NCBI RefSeq assembly: GCF_005860775.1
Contig: NZ_VCHQ01000027.1
Location: forward strand, 1-64,000
Source: Klebsiella indica
Lineage (GTDB): Bacteria > Pseudomonadota > Gammaproteobacteria > Enterobacterales > Enterobacteriaceae
Direction of reading: 5' to 3'
Length of the DNA stretch: 64,000 nt
A program made the position numbers and the translations under genes. Under the pieces are notes generated by a model. The model was given only the letters and a program-made list of their open reading frames with translations. It ran no database searches and was not told the DNA's origin. Shown here piece after piece: positions 44,161 through 53,101 of this stretch (positions are counted from its first letter, which is position 1; the number at the start of each line of letters is the position of its first letter).

Positions 44161-44447
44161 ATGGGATACGGAATGGGATACACCAACGGTTGTTCACCCT
44201 CCAATACGCTCCAGCGAAACGGTATTTTTACGCCTATATCAGAACCACCCCCACCAAATTTTTCCGGTGTAGTCTGGGGACAGATAGCTCACGTCGCACA
44301 CATTTTCTGATCTCACGTTTAAAGCCATTTTACTTCCAGAATTTCCGCCAAGGTGCTTTTGATACCGTTGGTTCATCCTGCCGGTGTTCAAGAAGGAGCA
44401 TAGCCTGCTTAAGACTATCAATGTGTGAATCCTTTGATGTGTCGTGA
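44161..44447 (+). pseudogene. Decayed site-specific integrase remnant behind rnpB
   Basis: Begins 48 bases past rnpB with ATGGGATACGG; the first 23 codons (MGYGMGYTNG, LQRNGIF) are in one frame, then one base shift near 44224 continues as YAYIRTTPTKFF and SLGTDSSRRTHFLISRLK. The RNGIFYAYIR and SLGTDSSRR blocks resemble the N-terminal part of phage tyrosine recombinases. No catalytic domain is left. Its position at the 3' end of a structural RNA gene is typical for integrases. Identification is from motif likeness only. Confidence 0.5.
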
Positions 44448-44795
44448 GGTGAGGGTACCGGCCTTTACATACTGGTCTCCATCACGCTAGTTGCGCTGAA
44501 TGGCCCTGTCCTGCAACACCGTTATTTTCAGATGCTGCCTGACTAGCATAAGGCGCATCCTGCCGCGAAAACGGGCAAGTACGGATAAAGACACTGATTT
44601 CCCGTAGTACTTCTTTTCTTGATGCAGTTTTTCTTCGGTGCGGGCGGCAAAGCCTGCAGCCCGGTAACACGTGTGCCAAACGATTGGGATATGGCTATCT
44701 GTTGTTTTTTTATTAGAAAATTATAAAAACAATTTTGATGGTCATCACAAAACCCTGGCAAAGTAATTGTGGCCGCTTTTTTTTTGCTCTAATTT
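44448..44795. other. Accessory spacer without recognised gene
   Basis: No coding frame I can support. GC-mixed sequence to about 44690, then AT-rich (44700-44795), which must contain the promoter of the sugar operon; a T9 tract lies at 44777-44785. Confidence 0.4.
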
Positions 44796-44811
44796 GCTAA
44801 TTCGAGTTAGC
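44796..44811 (+). promoter_or_regulatory. Predicted operator of the sugar operon
   Basis: GCTAATTCGAGTTAGC, a palindrome with one mismatched pair, 15 bases before the kinase ATG. The same palindrome in perfect form precedes the LacI-type gene at 54153-54168. Its size and central CG fit LacI-family operators. Confidence 0.75.
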
Positions 44812-44825
44812 TAAGGGGTTTTGCT

Positions 44826-46433
44826 ATGAACGCAGATGCTTATATCGGAGTTGACGTCGGTTCGGGGAGTGTCCGGGCCGGGATTTTTACCTCTACTGGC
44901 GAGCGGCTGGCTTTCGCCGTTCGTCCCATTAGTCAGTTCCATGATTCTGACGAGCGTGTCGAGCAATCCTCTGTCGAGATCTGGCAAGCGGTGGGGGCGG
45001 CAGTCAGCGAAAGCGTTCGTGCTTCGGGGATCGATCCGGCACACATTCGTGCTGTTGGCTTCGATGCTACCTGTTCTCTGGTTGCGGTAGCGGCCGATGG
45101 TACAGGCATATCGGTTTCGCCTGCCGGGGAGGAGGAAAGGGACATCATTATGTGGCGCGATCACCGTGCCCAGCAGGAAGCGAAGATCATCAACTATACC
45201 GGCGACGAAACGCTACGTTACTTGGGCGGCGAAGTCAGCGTCGAAATGGAGTTGCCGAAAATCCTCTGGCTCAAACGTCATCTTCCACAACGATATCAAC
45301 AGATCTGGCGACTGTTTGATCTGGCGGATTATCTGGTGTGGCGCGCCTGCGGCAATGACATAGCCAGCACCTGCACCCTTACCTGTAAATGGAACTACCT
45401 GGCCCACGAACAGCGCTTCAGTCACTCGCTGTTACGCGCCATCGGACTGGAAGAAGTTGCGAATATGATCCCCGGCACGGTACGCGAGCCCGGAGAAAAG
45501 GCCGGTACGCTGCGACCGGAAGTCGCCCGACAGTGGGGATTATGCGAAGAGGTGGTGGTTGCGACCGGTATCATCGACGCTCACGCCGGTGGGCTGTCGC
45601 TCAGCGGCGGCCAGCCGCAGGGCAGCCTCGCCATTATCAGCGGCACTTCCAATTGCCACATGATCGTCAGTAAACAGCCCATTGTTATCCCCGGTGTCTG
45701 GGGGCCCTACTGGGGCGCGATGATGCCACAATGGTGGCTGAATGAAGGCGGTCAAAGCGCAGCTGGCGCGCTGGTGGATTGGACGCTTCAGCAGCATTCA
45801 CACTGGGTCGCTTTGCAACAGGAAGCAAATGCACGAGGTGAATCGCCATATCAATTGATTAATCAGCTGGTGGAACAACTTGAAGCAGAGGAACGTTGGC
45901 CGACGCGCCATCTGCATGTGCTAGGCGATCATCACGGCAACCGCTCGCCCAGGGCCAACCCTCAGTCACGTGGGGCGATCTACGGCCTCACCCTGGAAAG
46001 TGGAGCGGACGGACTGGCGCGGCTCTATCTTGCCACTCTACAGGCTATCGCTTACGGAACTCGCCATATTATCGACGCCATGCGCGCCGCCGGGCATGAC
46101 GTTTCGCGGATCATGATGTGTGGCGGAGCGACAAAAAACCCGCTGTGGCTGCGTGAATACGCCAACGCCACTGGCTGCGATATCCACCTGGCTCGGGAAG
46201 AAGACGCTGTCACTCTCGGCGCGGCGCTGCTCGGCAGCGTGGCCTGCGGTGGCTTCGCCTCCCTTACCGAGGCTGTCTCCGCCATGAGCCATCGTGGTAA
46301 AAGCATTATCGCCGATCTTTCTCCGCAGACACAGGCCTTTCATCAGGCGAAGTATCAGGTCTACCTGCAAATGTATGACGATCTACAGCGGGCGGAACAG
46401 CAGTTTAGCGCCATCATGCACAATACAAAATAA
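44826..46433 (+). CDS. FGGY-family pentulose kinase (D-ribulokinase-like)
   Basis: 535 residues with a complete FGGY fold: GVDVGSGSVRAGIF (8-21) is the phosphate-1 loop, GFDATCSLVAV near 80 and MWRDHRAQ near 109 bind the sugar, and CGGATKNPLWLRE near 437 is the adenosine motif. The length and the WRDHRA block place it with ribulokinase/ribitol-kinase-type enzymes. Likely phosphorylates a ketose made by the isomerase that follows 23 bases downstream. First gene of the operon, directly behind the predicted operator; AAGGGG lies ahead of the ATG. Confidence 0.85.
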   Translation: MNADAYIGVDVGSGSVRAGIFTSTGERLAFAVRPISQFHDSDERVEQSSVEIWQAVGAAVSESVRASGIDPAHIRAVGFDATCSLVAVAADGTGISVSPAGEEERDIIMWRDHRAQQEAKIINYTGDETLRYLGGEVSVEMELPKILWLKRHLPQRYQQIWRLFDLADYLVWRACGNDIASTCTLTCKWNYLAHEQRFSHSLLRAIGLEEVANMIPGTVREPGEKAGTLRPEVARQWGLCEEVVVATGIIDAHAGGLSLSGGQPQGSLAIISGTSNCHMIVSKQPIVIPGVWGPYWGAMMPQWWLNEGGQSAAGALVDWTLQQHSHWVALQQEANARGESPYQLINQLVEQLEAEERWPTRHLHVLGDHHGNRSPRANPQSRGAIYGLTLESGADGLARLYLATLQAIAYGTRHIIDAMRAAGHDVSRIMMCGGATKNPLWLREYANATGCDIHLAREEDAVTLGAALLGSVACGGFASLTEAVSAMSHRGKSIIADLSPQTQAFHQAKYQVYLQMYDDLQRAEQQFSAIMHNTK

Positions 46434-46456
46434 TTTACCCTACAGGAGCCATTCCG

Positions 46457-48106
46457 ATGTTGAATTTAACCCTACCCGCAGAAGAAGAACTCATCACTCC
46501 GCAAGCCAGCGAAATCCTTATGGTGACCAATGCGGATTTACGCGAACCGGCTAATGTCACCTGCTGGCCGACACAAAAATTATTTGAACAACGGCTGGAA
46601 GTCGCACTGGAAAAACTGGGCTGGCGAATGCGACGTGCCCACCCGATAAGCGAAAGCCGCTGTCACGGTTTTATTAGCAGCCAGAAAGAAGGTAGCGATC
46701 TGTTTGCTCATATCGATCCCGATGCACCAGTGATCGTGTTGCTTACTGCCTGGCAATACTCTCACCATCTCGCCGCATCTCTGGTACATCATCGTGGACC
46801 GATTTTACTGCTCGCCAATTTCGACGGCACCTGGCCCGGTCTGGTGGGAATGTTGTGCATGGCCGGTTGCTTGACTAGTCTTGAACGCAATTACTCCCGT
46901 TTGTGGTCGGAGACGTTCACCGATAATGCGTTTATGCGTGGCCTTGATACCTGGCTGCGCGACGGTCACCTCAGCCATAAACTCGATTATCTGCACCCGG
47001 TACCCGCAAGCACTCCGCTGCTGGCCAGTGCGGCCGGGCAGATCGGCGTGAAAGTGGGTCAGTCGATTCTGAAACACAAAGCAATTATCGGCCTGTTCGA
47101 CGCCTTTTGCATGGGAATGATCAACGGTGTCTTTCCGCAGAAGGCGATGATTGATGTCGGTATCCCGATGGAATCGCTGTCGCAGTCTGCGCTGTTGGTA
47201 GAGATGAGCAAGGTGCCGCAGGCGCTGCGTGAAGCTTGCCTCGACTGGTATGAAACGCGCGGTATGCGCTTCAACTTCGGCACTAACGGTGCTACGGATC
47301 TTACCCGCGAGCAGGTGCTGGAGCAGTGCGCGATGATGATCGCTATGGCTCGTTTCGTGAAACGCTTCGGCCTGTCGGCGGTAGGCGTGCAATATCAGCA
47401 AGGATTGAAAGATAGTTGTGCGGCCTCCGATTTTGCCGAAGGGGCGATTGGCAACGCCGAGCGCTTCCCGATTCCCGATGAACAAGGCGAGATTATCTGC
47501 CCCGACGCCCCGATCACTTGTATTAATGAGGTGGATATGGGCAGCGCTATTCCGCAGGTGATGCTGGCGAAATTGCTGGGTGCTCTGGGCCTTGCGAGCG
47601 AAACTACACTTCACGACATCCGCTGGGGTAGCGAATACAACGGCACTTTCTACTGGGATCTGGAGATTTCCGGCGCGGTGCCGTTCGCCCATCTGAAAGG
47701 TGCTATCGCTGGTGCCGTCGGCTATCGCCAGCCGCCGATGTTTTTCCCCTACGGCGGCTCGACCATCGCCGGTCAGGGTAAAGCCGGACGCTTTATCTGG
47801 GCCCGAGCCCACTATGAAGGCACCAGGGTCGTTCTGCACATCGGCACCGGAACTGCGGTGGAACTACCGGAAGCGGAGTTTGAACGTCGTCGTCGCGCGA
47901 CCAACTATGAATGGCCGTTGCTGAATGCAGTGCTCGACGGCGTCTCCCGCGACAATTTGATGGCGGGCCATCAGAGTAATCATCTGAGCCTGGCTTATGT
48001 CGAGGAAGCGTTGCTGCCGGAAGTGTTGACGGCATTTATTGCTCAGTCATTAACGCAAAACATGCGGGTATATCTCGCAGGCGATGCCTGTCAGCTAGTG
48101 CAATAA
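46457..48106 (+). CDS. L-fucose/D-arabinose isomerase-family protein
   Basis: 549 residues, FucI/AraA-type isomerase. The N half has the fucose isomerase ILLLANFDGTWPGLVGML segment (near 115-132); in the C half CINEVDMGSAIP near 355 holds the expected metal Glu/Asp and a HLGS-type loop is replaced by DIRWGSEYNG. Only distantly similar to E. coli FucI, so it may act on another sugar, or the family may here serve a different reaction. Preceded by CAGGAG. Probable partner of the upstream kinase: aldose to ketose to ketose phosphate. Confidence 0.75.
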   Translation: MLNLTLPAEEELITPQASEILMVTNADLREPANVTCWPTQKLFEQRLEVALEKLGWRMRRAHPISESRCHGFISSQKEGSDLFAHIDPDAPVIVLLTAWQYSHHLAASLVHHRGPILLLANFDGTWPGLVGMLCMAGCLTSLERNYSRLWSETFTDNAFMRGLDTWLRDGHLSHKLDYLHPVPASTPLLASAAGQIGVKVGQSILKHKAIIGLFDAFCMGMINGVFPQKAMIDVGIPMESLSQSALLVEMSKVPQALREACLDWYETRGMRFNFGTNGATDLTREQVLEQCAMMIAMARFVKRFGLSAVGVQYQQGLKDSCAASDFAEGAIGNAERFPIPDEQGEIICPDAPITCINEVDMGSAIPQVMLAKLLGALGLASETTLHDIRWGSEYNGTFYWDLEISGAVPFAHLKGAIAGAVGYRQPPMFFPYGGSTIAGQGKAGRFIWARAHYEGTRVVLHIGTGTAVELPEAEFERRRRATNYEWPLLNAVLDGVSRDNLMAGHQSNHLSLAYVEEALLPEVLTAFIAQSLTQNMRVYLAGDACQLVQ

Positions 48107-48257
48107 AACCTGATACGCTTATGTATTTTTTACGTTGTTAGCGATCTGGCACACATCCGGTTAACTCGACTCCTTAAAACAGAATAAGGAGCGAGTAGAC
48201 GCATATTTGTTCGGCTAAGCCGGGGGGCCCCTCGGCCTCCGAATAAGAGAGGATTTT
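48107..48257 (+). other. Intercistronic hairpin within the sugar operon
   Basis: ACTCGACTCCTT (48164-48175) and AAGGAGCGAGT (48186-48196) form a stem of 11 pairs with one bulged base and a 10-base loop, followed further on by a CCGGGGGGCCCCTCGG palindrome (about 48221-48236). With no T run they look like mRNA processing or stability elements separating the enzyme pair from the transporter part. Confidence 0.5.
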
Positions 48258-49715
48258 ATGTATCAGCAGCAACATATTGAATTCATTATTCAAAAAGCCA
48301 AAAAACGGCTTGATGTTCATGAAGCTCCCGCCAGCACCAAAGCGGGTTGGCTGATGATCACCGCATTATTGATCGAATCATGGGATATCTATTCCATGGC
48401 TTTTATTCTGTTCGCACTGAAAGATATTTATGATCCGAGTAGTTGGCTACTCGGCTTTACTGCCGCTGGCACGCAGTTGGGGGCTGTGATCGGTGCTCTG
48501 CTCGGTGGCTGGCTAACCGATAAATACGGGCGCCGCAAAATTTTCCTCTGGTCAATGATTCTGTTTGCGATGTTCGCCATTTTGCAGGGGCTGGCGCCGA
48601 ATATATACTGGCTGGCAGTTATCCGCTGTCTCGCCGGAATCCCGGTGGGCGCTGACGTTGCTAATGGCTTCACCTATATCATGGAAGTCATGCCGAAAGG
48701 CAAACGTGAGGTGATGGCCAACCGCTGGCAGTTTATGTTCGCGTTGGGCATCATCGCCGCGATCATGCTGGTCACCAGCCTGGTCATGCTTGGCGTCCAT
48801 TCGGATTTAATCTGGCGTATCGTGCTGGCGGTACCTGCGATCCCCGCTTGTCTGTTGCTTTTTATGCGTCGCGAGCTTCCGGAGACGCCAGCCTGGTTTA
48901 TTGAACGAGGCCGTTTTATCGAGGCAAAACAGGCTTCGCGCGAATACTACGGTGAACAAGTGGGCAAGCTACTGGATGACATTCTGCCGGACGAGAACGT
49001 TACTATTGCCGAGCCAACGCTGAAGGAGACTTTGCACGACCTGTTCCGCCGCCCGTTCACTCGCCGCACCACGATCTTCGGCTGGTTTTCTTGCGCTGTA
49101 CAATCTTTTGAGAACTATGCCTTTTCATTCTACCTTCCGTTGATTCTTGCCACTATCGGAATTTCCGGGCAGATCCAGAATAACTTAGCCCTGTTGGTGG
49201 TGAACTGTATCGCCGCTCTGTCAGCATTCGTCGGCCCGCTGCTTCTGCCGAAACTGGGACATAAAGGCCTGAGCAAATACGGTTTCCTGCTGGTAACCAT
49301 CGGTATTTCTGTCTCATCATGGGGCGTCTATAGCAGTAGTTTCAGCTTTATCACTCTTGGCGCGGCACTGATGCTCTGGGGCCATTACTGGGACTCGGAG
49401 AGCGGCATGACCGTAATCTCACTGGTGGCGAAACCTCGTTATCGCGGCGTGGCTTCCGGTATCGGCTACACCATTGTTAAGGTGACCGCATTCCTCACCA
49501 CCCTGGTGTTCCCGCCGTTGTTTGAAACTCTAGGCGTGCCGCTGGCATCGCTGATCATCGCTGTTGCTCCATTCTGTGCCTTCTTCGCCTCTATCTTCCT
49601 GTTGCCGGAAGTATTTGGCCATGCGGTGGGCGATGAGCATGATCAGAACTACACAGAGACCGCTGAAATAGAGATACCAGAGCTGCAACAGCCAGCCACG
49701 ACATCAAAAAACTAA
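48258..49715 (+). CDS. MFS transporter, sugar porter type
   Basis: 485 residues, 12 predicted membrane helices, long cytoplasmic N-terminus. Signature motifs: GGWLTDKYGRRK (near 95) after helix 2, RCLAGIPVGADVANG near 125, and MRRELPETPAWFIERGR near 208, the sugar-porter PESPR-like block. Probably a proton symporter for the sugar or sugar acid used by this operon. RBS AGAGAGGA precedes the ATG. Position between the isomerase and the dehydratase genes ties import to both routes. Confidence 0.87.
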   Translation: MYQQQHIEFIIQKAKKRLDVHEAPASTKAGWLMITALLIESWDIYSMAFILFALKDIYDPSSWLLGFTAAGTQLGAVIGALLGGWLTDKYGRRKIFLWSMILFAMFAILQGLAPNIYWLAVIRCLAGIPVGADVANGFTYIMEVMPKGKREVMANRWQFMFALGIIAAIMLVTSLVMLGVHSDLIWRIVLAVPAIPACLLLFMRRELPETPAWFIERGRFIEAKQASREYYGEQVGKLLDDILPDENVTIAEPTLKETLHDLFRRPFTRRTTIFGWFSCAVQSFENYAFSFYLPLILATIGISGQIQNNLALLVVNCIAALSAFVGPLLLPKLGHKGLSKYGFLLVTIGISVSSWGVYSSSFSFITLGAALMLWGHYWDSESGMTVISLVAKPRYRGVASGIGYTIVKVTAFLTTLVFPPLFETLGVPLASLIIAVAPFCAFFASIFLLPEVFGHAVGDEHDQNYTETAEIEIPELQQPATTSKN

Positions 49716-49767
49716 CGTTTTCCCGGCCGTGCGCCACTGGGGCGCGCGGTAAAGAAAAAGGATGACC

Positions 49768-50874
49768 ATGATGAACAGTACTAAAATGCCCGTCATTGAA
49801 AATATCGAACTGATGACCGCCCGCGTCCCGCTGCAGGAAGGCCCTTGGGGAGATCAAATTCACCACGTCACTGATATCGAGGTGGCAATTGTCGACGTCC
49901 ACGGCTCCAATGGTTACGTCGGCACCGGTTTCAGCCATACTTCTGGATGGTGCGGCAAAACGATTTCCGCACTGATCTCCGAAATCATTCCTGATGTTAT
50001 CGGCCAGCCGCTCTCGCCGCGTGGCCTATGGCATCGCTCGTATAAATATATTCACGACGTCGGTGGCGCTGGTGTCACCACTCACGCCCTCGCCGCGCTA
50101 GATATCGCCTACTGGGATTTACTCGGCAAAACGCTCAATGCTCCGATTGTCGATATTATCGGCCGGGTGCGCGACCGCGTACCGCTTTACGGTAGCGGTA
50201 TTAATCTGCACCTTTCCATTGAAGAAGTCATCGAGCAGGTCAAACGCTGGAAAAAAACCGGCTATCTGGCGGCGAAAGTAAAGGTGGGCAAGCCGACGCT
50301 GGAAGAGGATGTCGAACGGCTGCGCAAAATTCAGGAGGCAGTGCCGGGCTTCCCGCTAGCAGTGGATGCTAATCAGGGCTGGAACTTCCCACAGGCTCTG
50401 CGCGCGTTCAAACTGTTCGAACCGTTGAATCTGCTGTGGGTTGAGGAACCTTTGCCCTCCGACGATATTACCGGTCACCTGAAACTGCGGGAACGTAGCA
50501 CGACGCCGATCGCGCTGGGTGAGAACGTCTATAACTTGAATCAGTTCACGCAATATATTGAGAGCGGCTGCGTGGATTATGTGCAGGCAGATCTGGGACG
50601 AGTCGGCGGCATTACCGGCTACCTTGATATCGCTGCCGTCGCCCGAGCTCACAATCTGCCGATGACCCCACATTTTGTTATGGAGCTCAGCGCCAGTTTG
50701 TTGGCCGCCGTGCCGAACGTCTCCTATGCCGAAATGACCGACGGAGGACGCTGGAAGGATCTGCATATCATCGCCGAAGCAGGCAAAGAGCTGGACGGCT
50801 ACTACGTACCGAGTGATCGTCCGGGTCACGGCATTATTCTCGACCGTGATTACCTTACCACACATAAAATCTGA
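49768..50874 (+). CDS. Enolase-superfamily sugar-acid dehydratase (mandelate racemase type)
   Basis: 368 residues with capping and barrel domains. Active-site set complete: KxK bases K170 and K172 (AKVKVG), metal ligands D200 (VDANQGW), E226 (WVEEP) and E252 (ALGEN), and His302 (TPHFVMEL). This fits dehydration of an aldonic acid to a 2-keto-3-deoxy acid, the substrate type of the DapA-family aldolase two genes on; a racemase role is possible. Of ATGs at 49762, 49768 and 49771, the second has AAGGA at the best distance. Confidence 0.85.
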   Translation: MMNSTKMPVIENIELMTARVPLQEGPWGDQIHHVTDIEVAIVDVHGSNGYVGTGFSHTSGWCGKTISALISEIIPDVIGQPLSPRGLWHRSYKYIHDVGGAGVTTHALAALDIAYWDLLGKTLNAPIVDIIGRVRDRVPLYGSGINLHLSIEEVIEQVKRWKKTGYLAAKVKVGKPTLEEDVERLRKIQEAVPGFPLAVDANQGWNFPQALRAFKLFEPLNLLWVEEPLPSDDITGHLKLRERSTTPIALGENVYNLNQFTQYIESGCVDYVQADLGRVGGITGYLDIAAVARAHNLPMTPHFVMELSASLLAAVPNVSYAEMTDGGRWKDLHIIAEAGKELDGYYVPSDRPGHGIILDRDYLTTHKI

Positions 50875-50898
50875 CCACATATTGATGGGGAAAGAGCA

Positions 50899-51726
50899 AT
50901 GGAAGACAGCTTATTCTCGGTTAAAGATAAGATCATTATCGTGACCGGCGGTCTGGGACAACTGGGCGCACAGTATGTAAAAACGCTGCATGAGCGCGGC
51001 GCAAAGGTGGCTGCGCTGGCCACTCACGTTGATGCCATGCGCGTGGAGCGTGTATTGGGAGCGCTTAAGGACTCCGACCGACTGCTGTTCGCTGAGGTTA
51101 ATATTACCGATAAAGTCAGCATCAATCAGGTTCTGGATCGTATAGAAGCCAAGTGGGGCGTGCCTGACGGCTTGGTCAACAACGCTGGAGTTGACACCCA
51201 ACCCAGCGCACCGCCGGAAGTCTCTGGTCCGTTTGAAGATTTTCCGGAAGAGGTCTTCCGGGACGTGGTGGAAGTGAATCTGGTTGGCACCTTTCTTATG
51301 ACCCAACAGGTCGGTAAGCGGATGCGCCAGCATGGCAAGGGAGGCTCGATCATCAACATCGGTTCGATTTATGGCATTGTCTCGCCGGTGCAGGATATTT
51401 ATAGCTATAAGAAAGAAGATACCGGCATTCCATTCGTCAAACCGGTGGCCTACTCGGCGGCTAAATCCGGGCTGTATAACTTTACCCGCTACTGCGCCAC
51501 ATACTGGGGCCGCGACGGGATCCGCGTCAATACCCTGACTCTCTCTGGTGTTGAGCGTGGCGATCAGGACCCGCGTTTTCAGAAAAACTATACTAACCGC
51601 ATTCCCATCGGTCGCATGGCGCAAGCACATGAATATAACGGCGCGGTAGTGTTCCTGCTTTCCGACGCTTCGGTCTATATGACCGGCTCCAATGTGGTGG
51701 TGGATGGAGGCTGGACAGCATGGTAA
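50899..51726 (+). CDS. SDR-family oxidoreductase
   Basis: 275 residues, classical short-chain dehydrogenase: TGGLGQLG (16-23) for NAD(P), NNAG (94-97), catalytic Ser156, Tyr185 and Lys189 (YSAAK). The GVPDGLVNNAG and VVVDGGWTAW ends are as in sugar (gluconate, arabinitol, fucose) dehydrogenases. Probably oxidises the sugar, or interconverts a keto acid and hydroxy acid in the same route. GGGGAAAG precedes the ATG; overlaps the next gene by 7 bases. Confidence 0.85.
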   Translation: MEDSLFSVKDKIIIVTGGLGQLGAQYVKTLHERGAKVAALATHVDAMRVERVLGALKDSDRLLFAEVNITDKVSINQVLDRIEAKWGVPDGLVNNAGVDTQPSAPPEVSGPFEDFPEEVFRDVVEVNLVGTFLMTQQVGKRMRQHGKGGSIINIGSIYGIVSPVQDIYSYKKEDTGIPFVKPVAYSAAKSGLYNFTRYCATYWGRDGIRVNTLTLSGVERGDQDPRFQKNYTNRIPIGRMAQAHEYNGAVVFLLSDASVYMTGSNVVVDGGWTAW

Positions 51727-52628
51727 ACGACAAATGGCAGGCGTTCCGCGGTATTATTTCGGCTGTGGTTACTCCGATGAACGCCGATGAATCAGTTAAT
51801 TACACGGCGCTGGCCACTCTCGCCCACGCCCAGTTGGCGCGTGGCGTAGAAGGCTTTTACTGTTGCGGCTCCTCCGGTGAGGGGCCACTCCTGCGCTTCG
51901 ACGAGCGTAGACAGGTGCTGACGACTCTGGTAACGGCAGTGGCAGGCCAAGTGCCGGTCATCGCCCATGTTGGCACGCCACGTACCCGCGACGCTGTCGA
52001 ACTGGCGAAAAGCGCTGAACAGGATGGTGCCAGCGCGGTATCGCTGGTACCGCCTTACTATTATAAATATAGCCGAGAAGAGATCATCTCGTATTACCGT
52101 CGGGTTTTGGATGCTATCTCCATTCCTGTGATTTTGTATAATATTCCGCAGTTTACCGGTGTCGAGCTCGACAGCCTCAGCGCAGAAGCGCTGCTTGGCG
52201 ACGAACAGGTGTTGGGCGTGAAACATACTTCACATAACCTTTATTCACTGGAAAGGATGATCTTCCGTTACCCGGAAAAGGTGTTTATTAATGGATTCGA
52301 TGAGATCTTTCTTGCCAGTCTCGCCGCTGGTACCACCGCCACCATTGGCACCACAGTGAATTTTCAGCCGGAGTTATTCCTCGCCCTGCGTAGCGCTTTT
52401 CAACAAGGTGATATTGAACGGGCGCAGCGTCTGCAGCAGAGGATTAACGAAGTGGTGGAGCAGTTGATTGCGTGCGGTGTATTCCAGGCGGCGAAATACC
52501 TGGCAGGTAAAGGCGTGGTCGACACTGGGCCGATTCGTGAGCCCTTTGTCGCGTTGACGGCGATGCAGCGGGATGAGCTGGATGCGCTCCATCTGCGTTT
52601 GCAGGAGTATATAGCCGATGTCCGATAA
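51720..52628 (+). CDS. DapA/NanA-family aldolase or dehydratase for 2-keto-3-deoxy sugar acids
   Basis: 302 residues, DHDPS-like barrel: GSSGEGP (50-56) binds the pyruvate carboxylate, Tyr140 (LYNIP) and Schiff-base Lys168 (GVKHTS) are present. The SSGEG form and the position behind a dehydratase favour an aldolase giving pyruvate plus an aldehyde over lysine biosynthesis. Overlaps both neighbours (7 and 11 bases), so it is tightly coupled in the operon. Confidence 0.87.
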   Translation: MVNDKWQAFRGIISAVVTPMNADESVNYTALATLAHAQLARGVEGFYCCGSSGEGPLLRFDERRQVLTTLVTAVAGQVPVIAHVGTPRTRDAVELAKSAEQDGASAVSLVPPYYYKYSREEIISYYRRVLDAISIPVILYNIPQFTGVELDSLSAEALLGDEQVLGVKHTSHNLYSLERMIFRYPEKVFINGFDEIFLASLAAGTTATIGTTVNFQPELFLALRSAFQQGDIERAQRLQQRINEVVEQLIACGVFQAAKYLAGKGVVDTGPIREPFVALTAMQRDELDALHLRLQEYIADVR

Positions 52629-53046
52629 TATTTTTTATACGCCCAGCCGTCTTAACGACATCGCGGTATGTCAGCGGCTGACACGTTTTTTACTGGAGAC
52701 GGAAGAAAATCCGCAGAGCGTCGGGCTGGCGATAGCTGTGGTGGGCGCCGATGGCGAGCTGATAGCCTTCGGCGCGCACTCTTGCTGCTCCGCTCTGCCC
52801 CGTCAGCTGGCGCAGCGTAAGGCGTGGAGTGCATTACGCTTTCGTCGTTCGACAGCGCGGCTTGCGGAAGAAGCAAGTCAGGGCCTATTGACTCTGGGGA
52901 CATTTAACGATCCGCGCTTGTTGGCAATGCCGGGTGGTGTCCCCATTATGGTGGATGGACTGGTGATAGGCGGTGCGGGGATTAGCGGACTGCCTCCGGA
53001 GCTGGATGCGGAACTGGCGGCGCGCTTTGTCAATCGGCTTATCTAA
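52618..53046 (+). CDS. GlcG/HbpS-like (DUF336) protein
   Basis: 142 residues. The GLAIAVVGADGELIAFGAHSCC start, the repeated RKAWSALRFRRST segment and the PGGVPIMVDGLVIGGAGISG end are typical of the GlcG/HbpS family, found in glycolate, propanediol and sugar-acid operons. Biochemical role of most members is unclear (heme or small-molecule binding). Last gene of the operon, starting inside the aldolase gene, before a bidirectional terminator. Confidence 0.75.
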   Translation: MSDNIFYTPSRLNDIAVCQRLTRFLLETEENPQSVGLAIAVVGADGELIAFGAHSCCSALPRQLAQRKAWSALRFRRSTARLAEEASQGLLTLGTFNDPRLLAMPGGVPIMVDGLVIGGAGISGLPPELDAELAARFVNRLI

Positions 53047-53058
53047 GTGTATTTTCCC

Positions 53059-53098
53059 GGCCGGGGATCCGCTTTATGTCTGCGGATATCCGGCCTTT
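53059..53098. terminator. Bidirectional terminator between operon and regulator
   Basis: GGCCGGGGATCCGC (53059-53072) pairs with GCGGATATCCGGCC (53082-53095) around a 9-base loop, followed by TTT; on the other strand AAAATAC flanks. Separates two convergent transcripts. Confidence 0.7.
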
Positions 53099-53101
53099 GC
53101 A

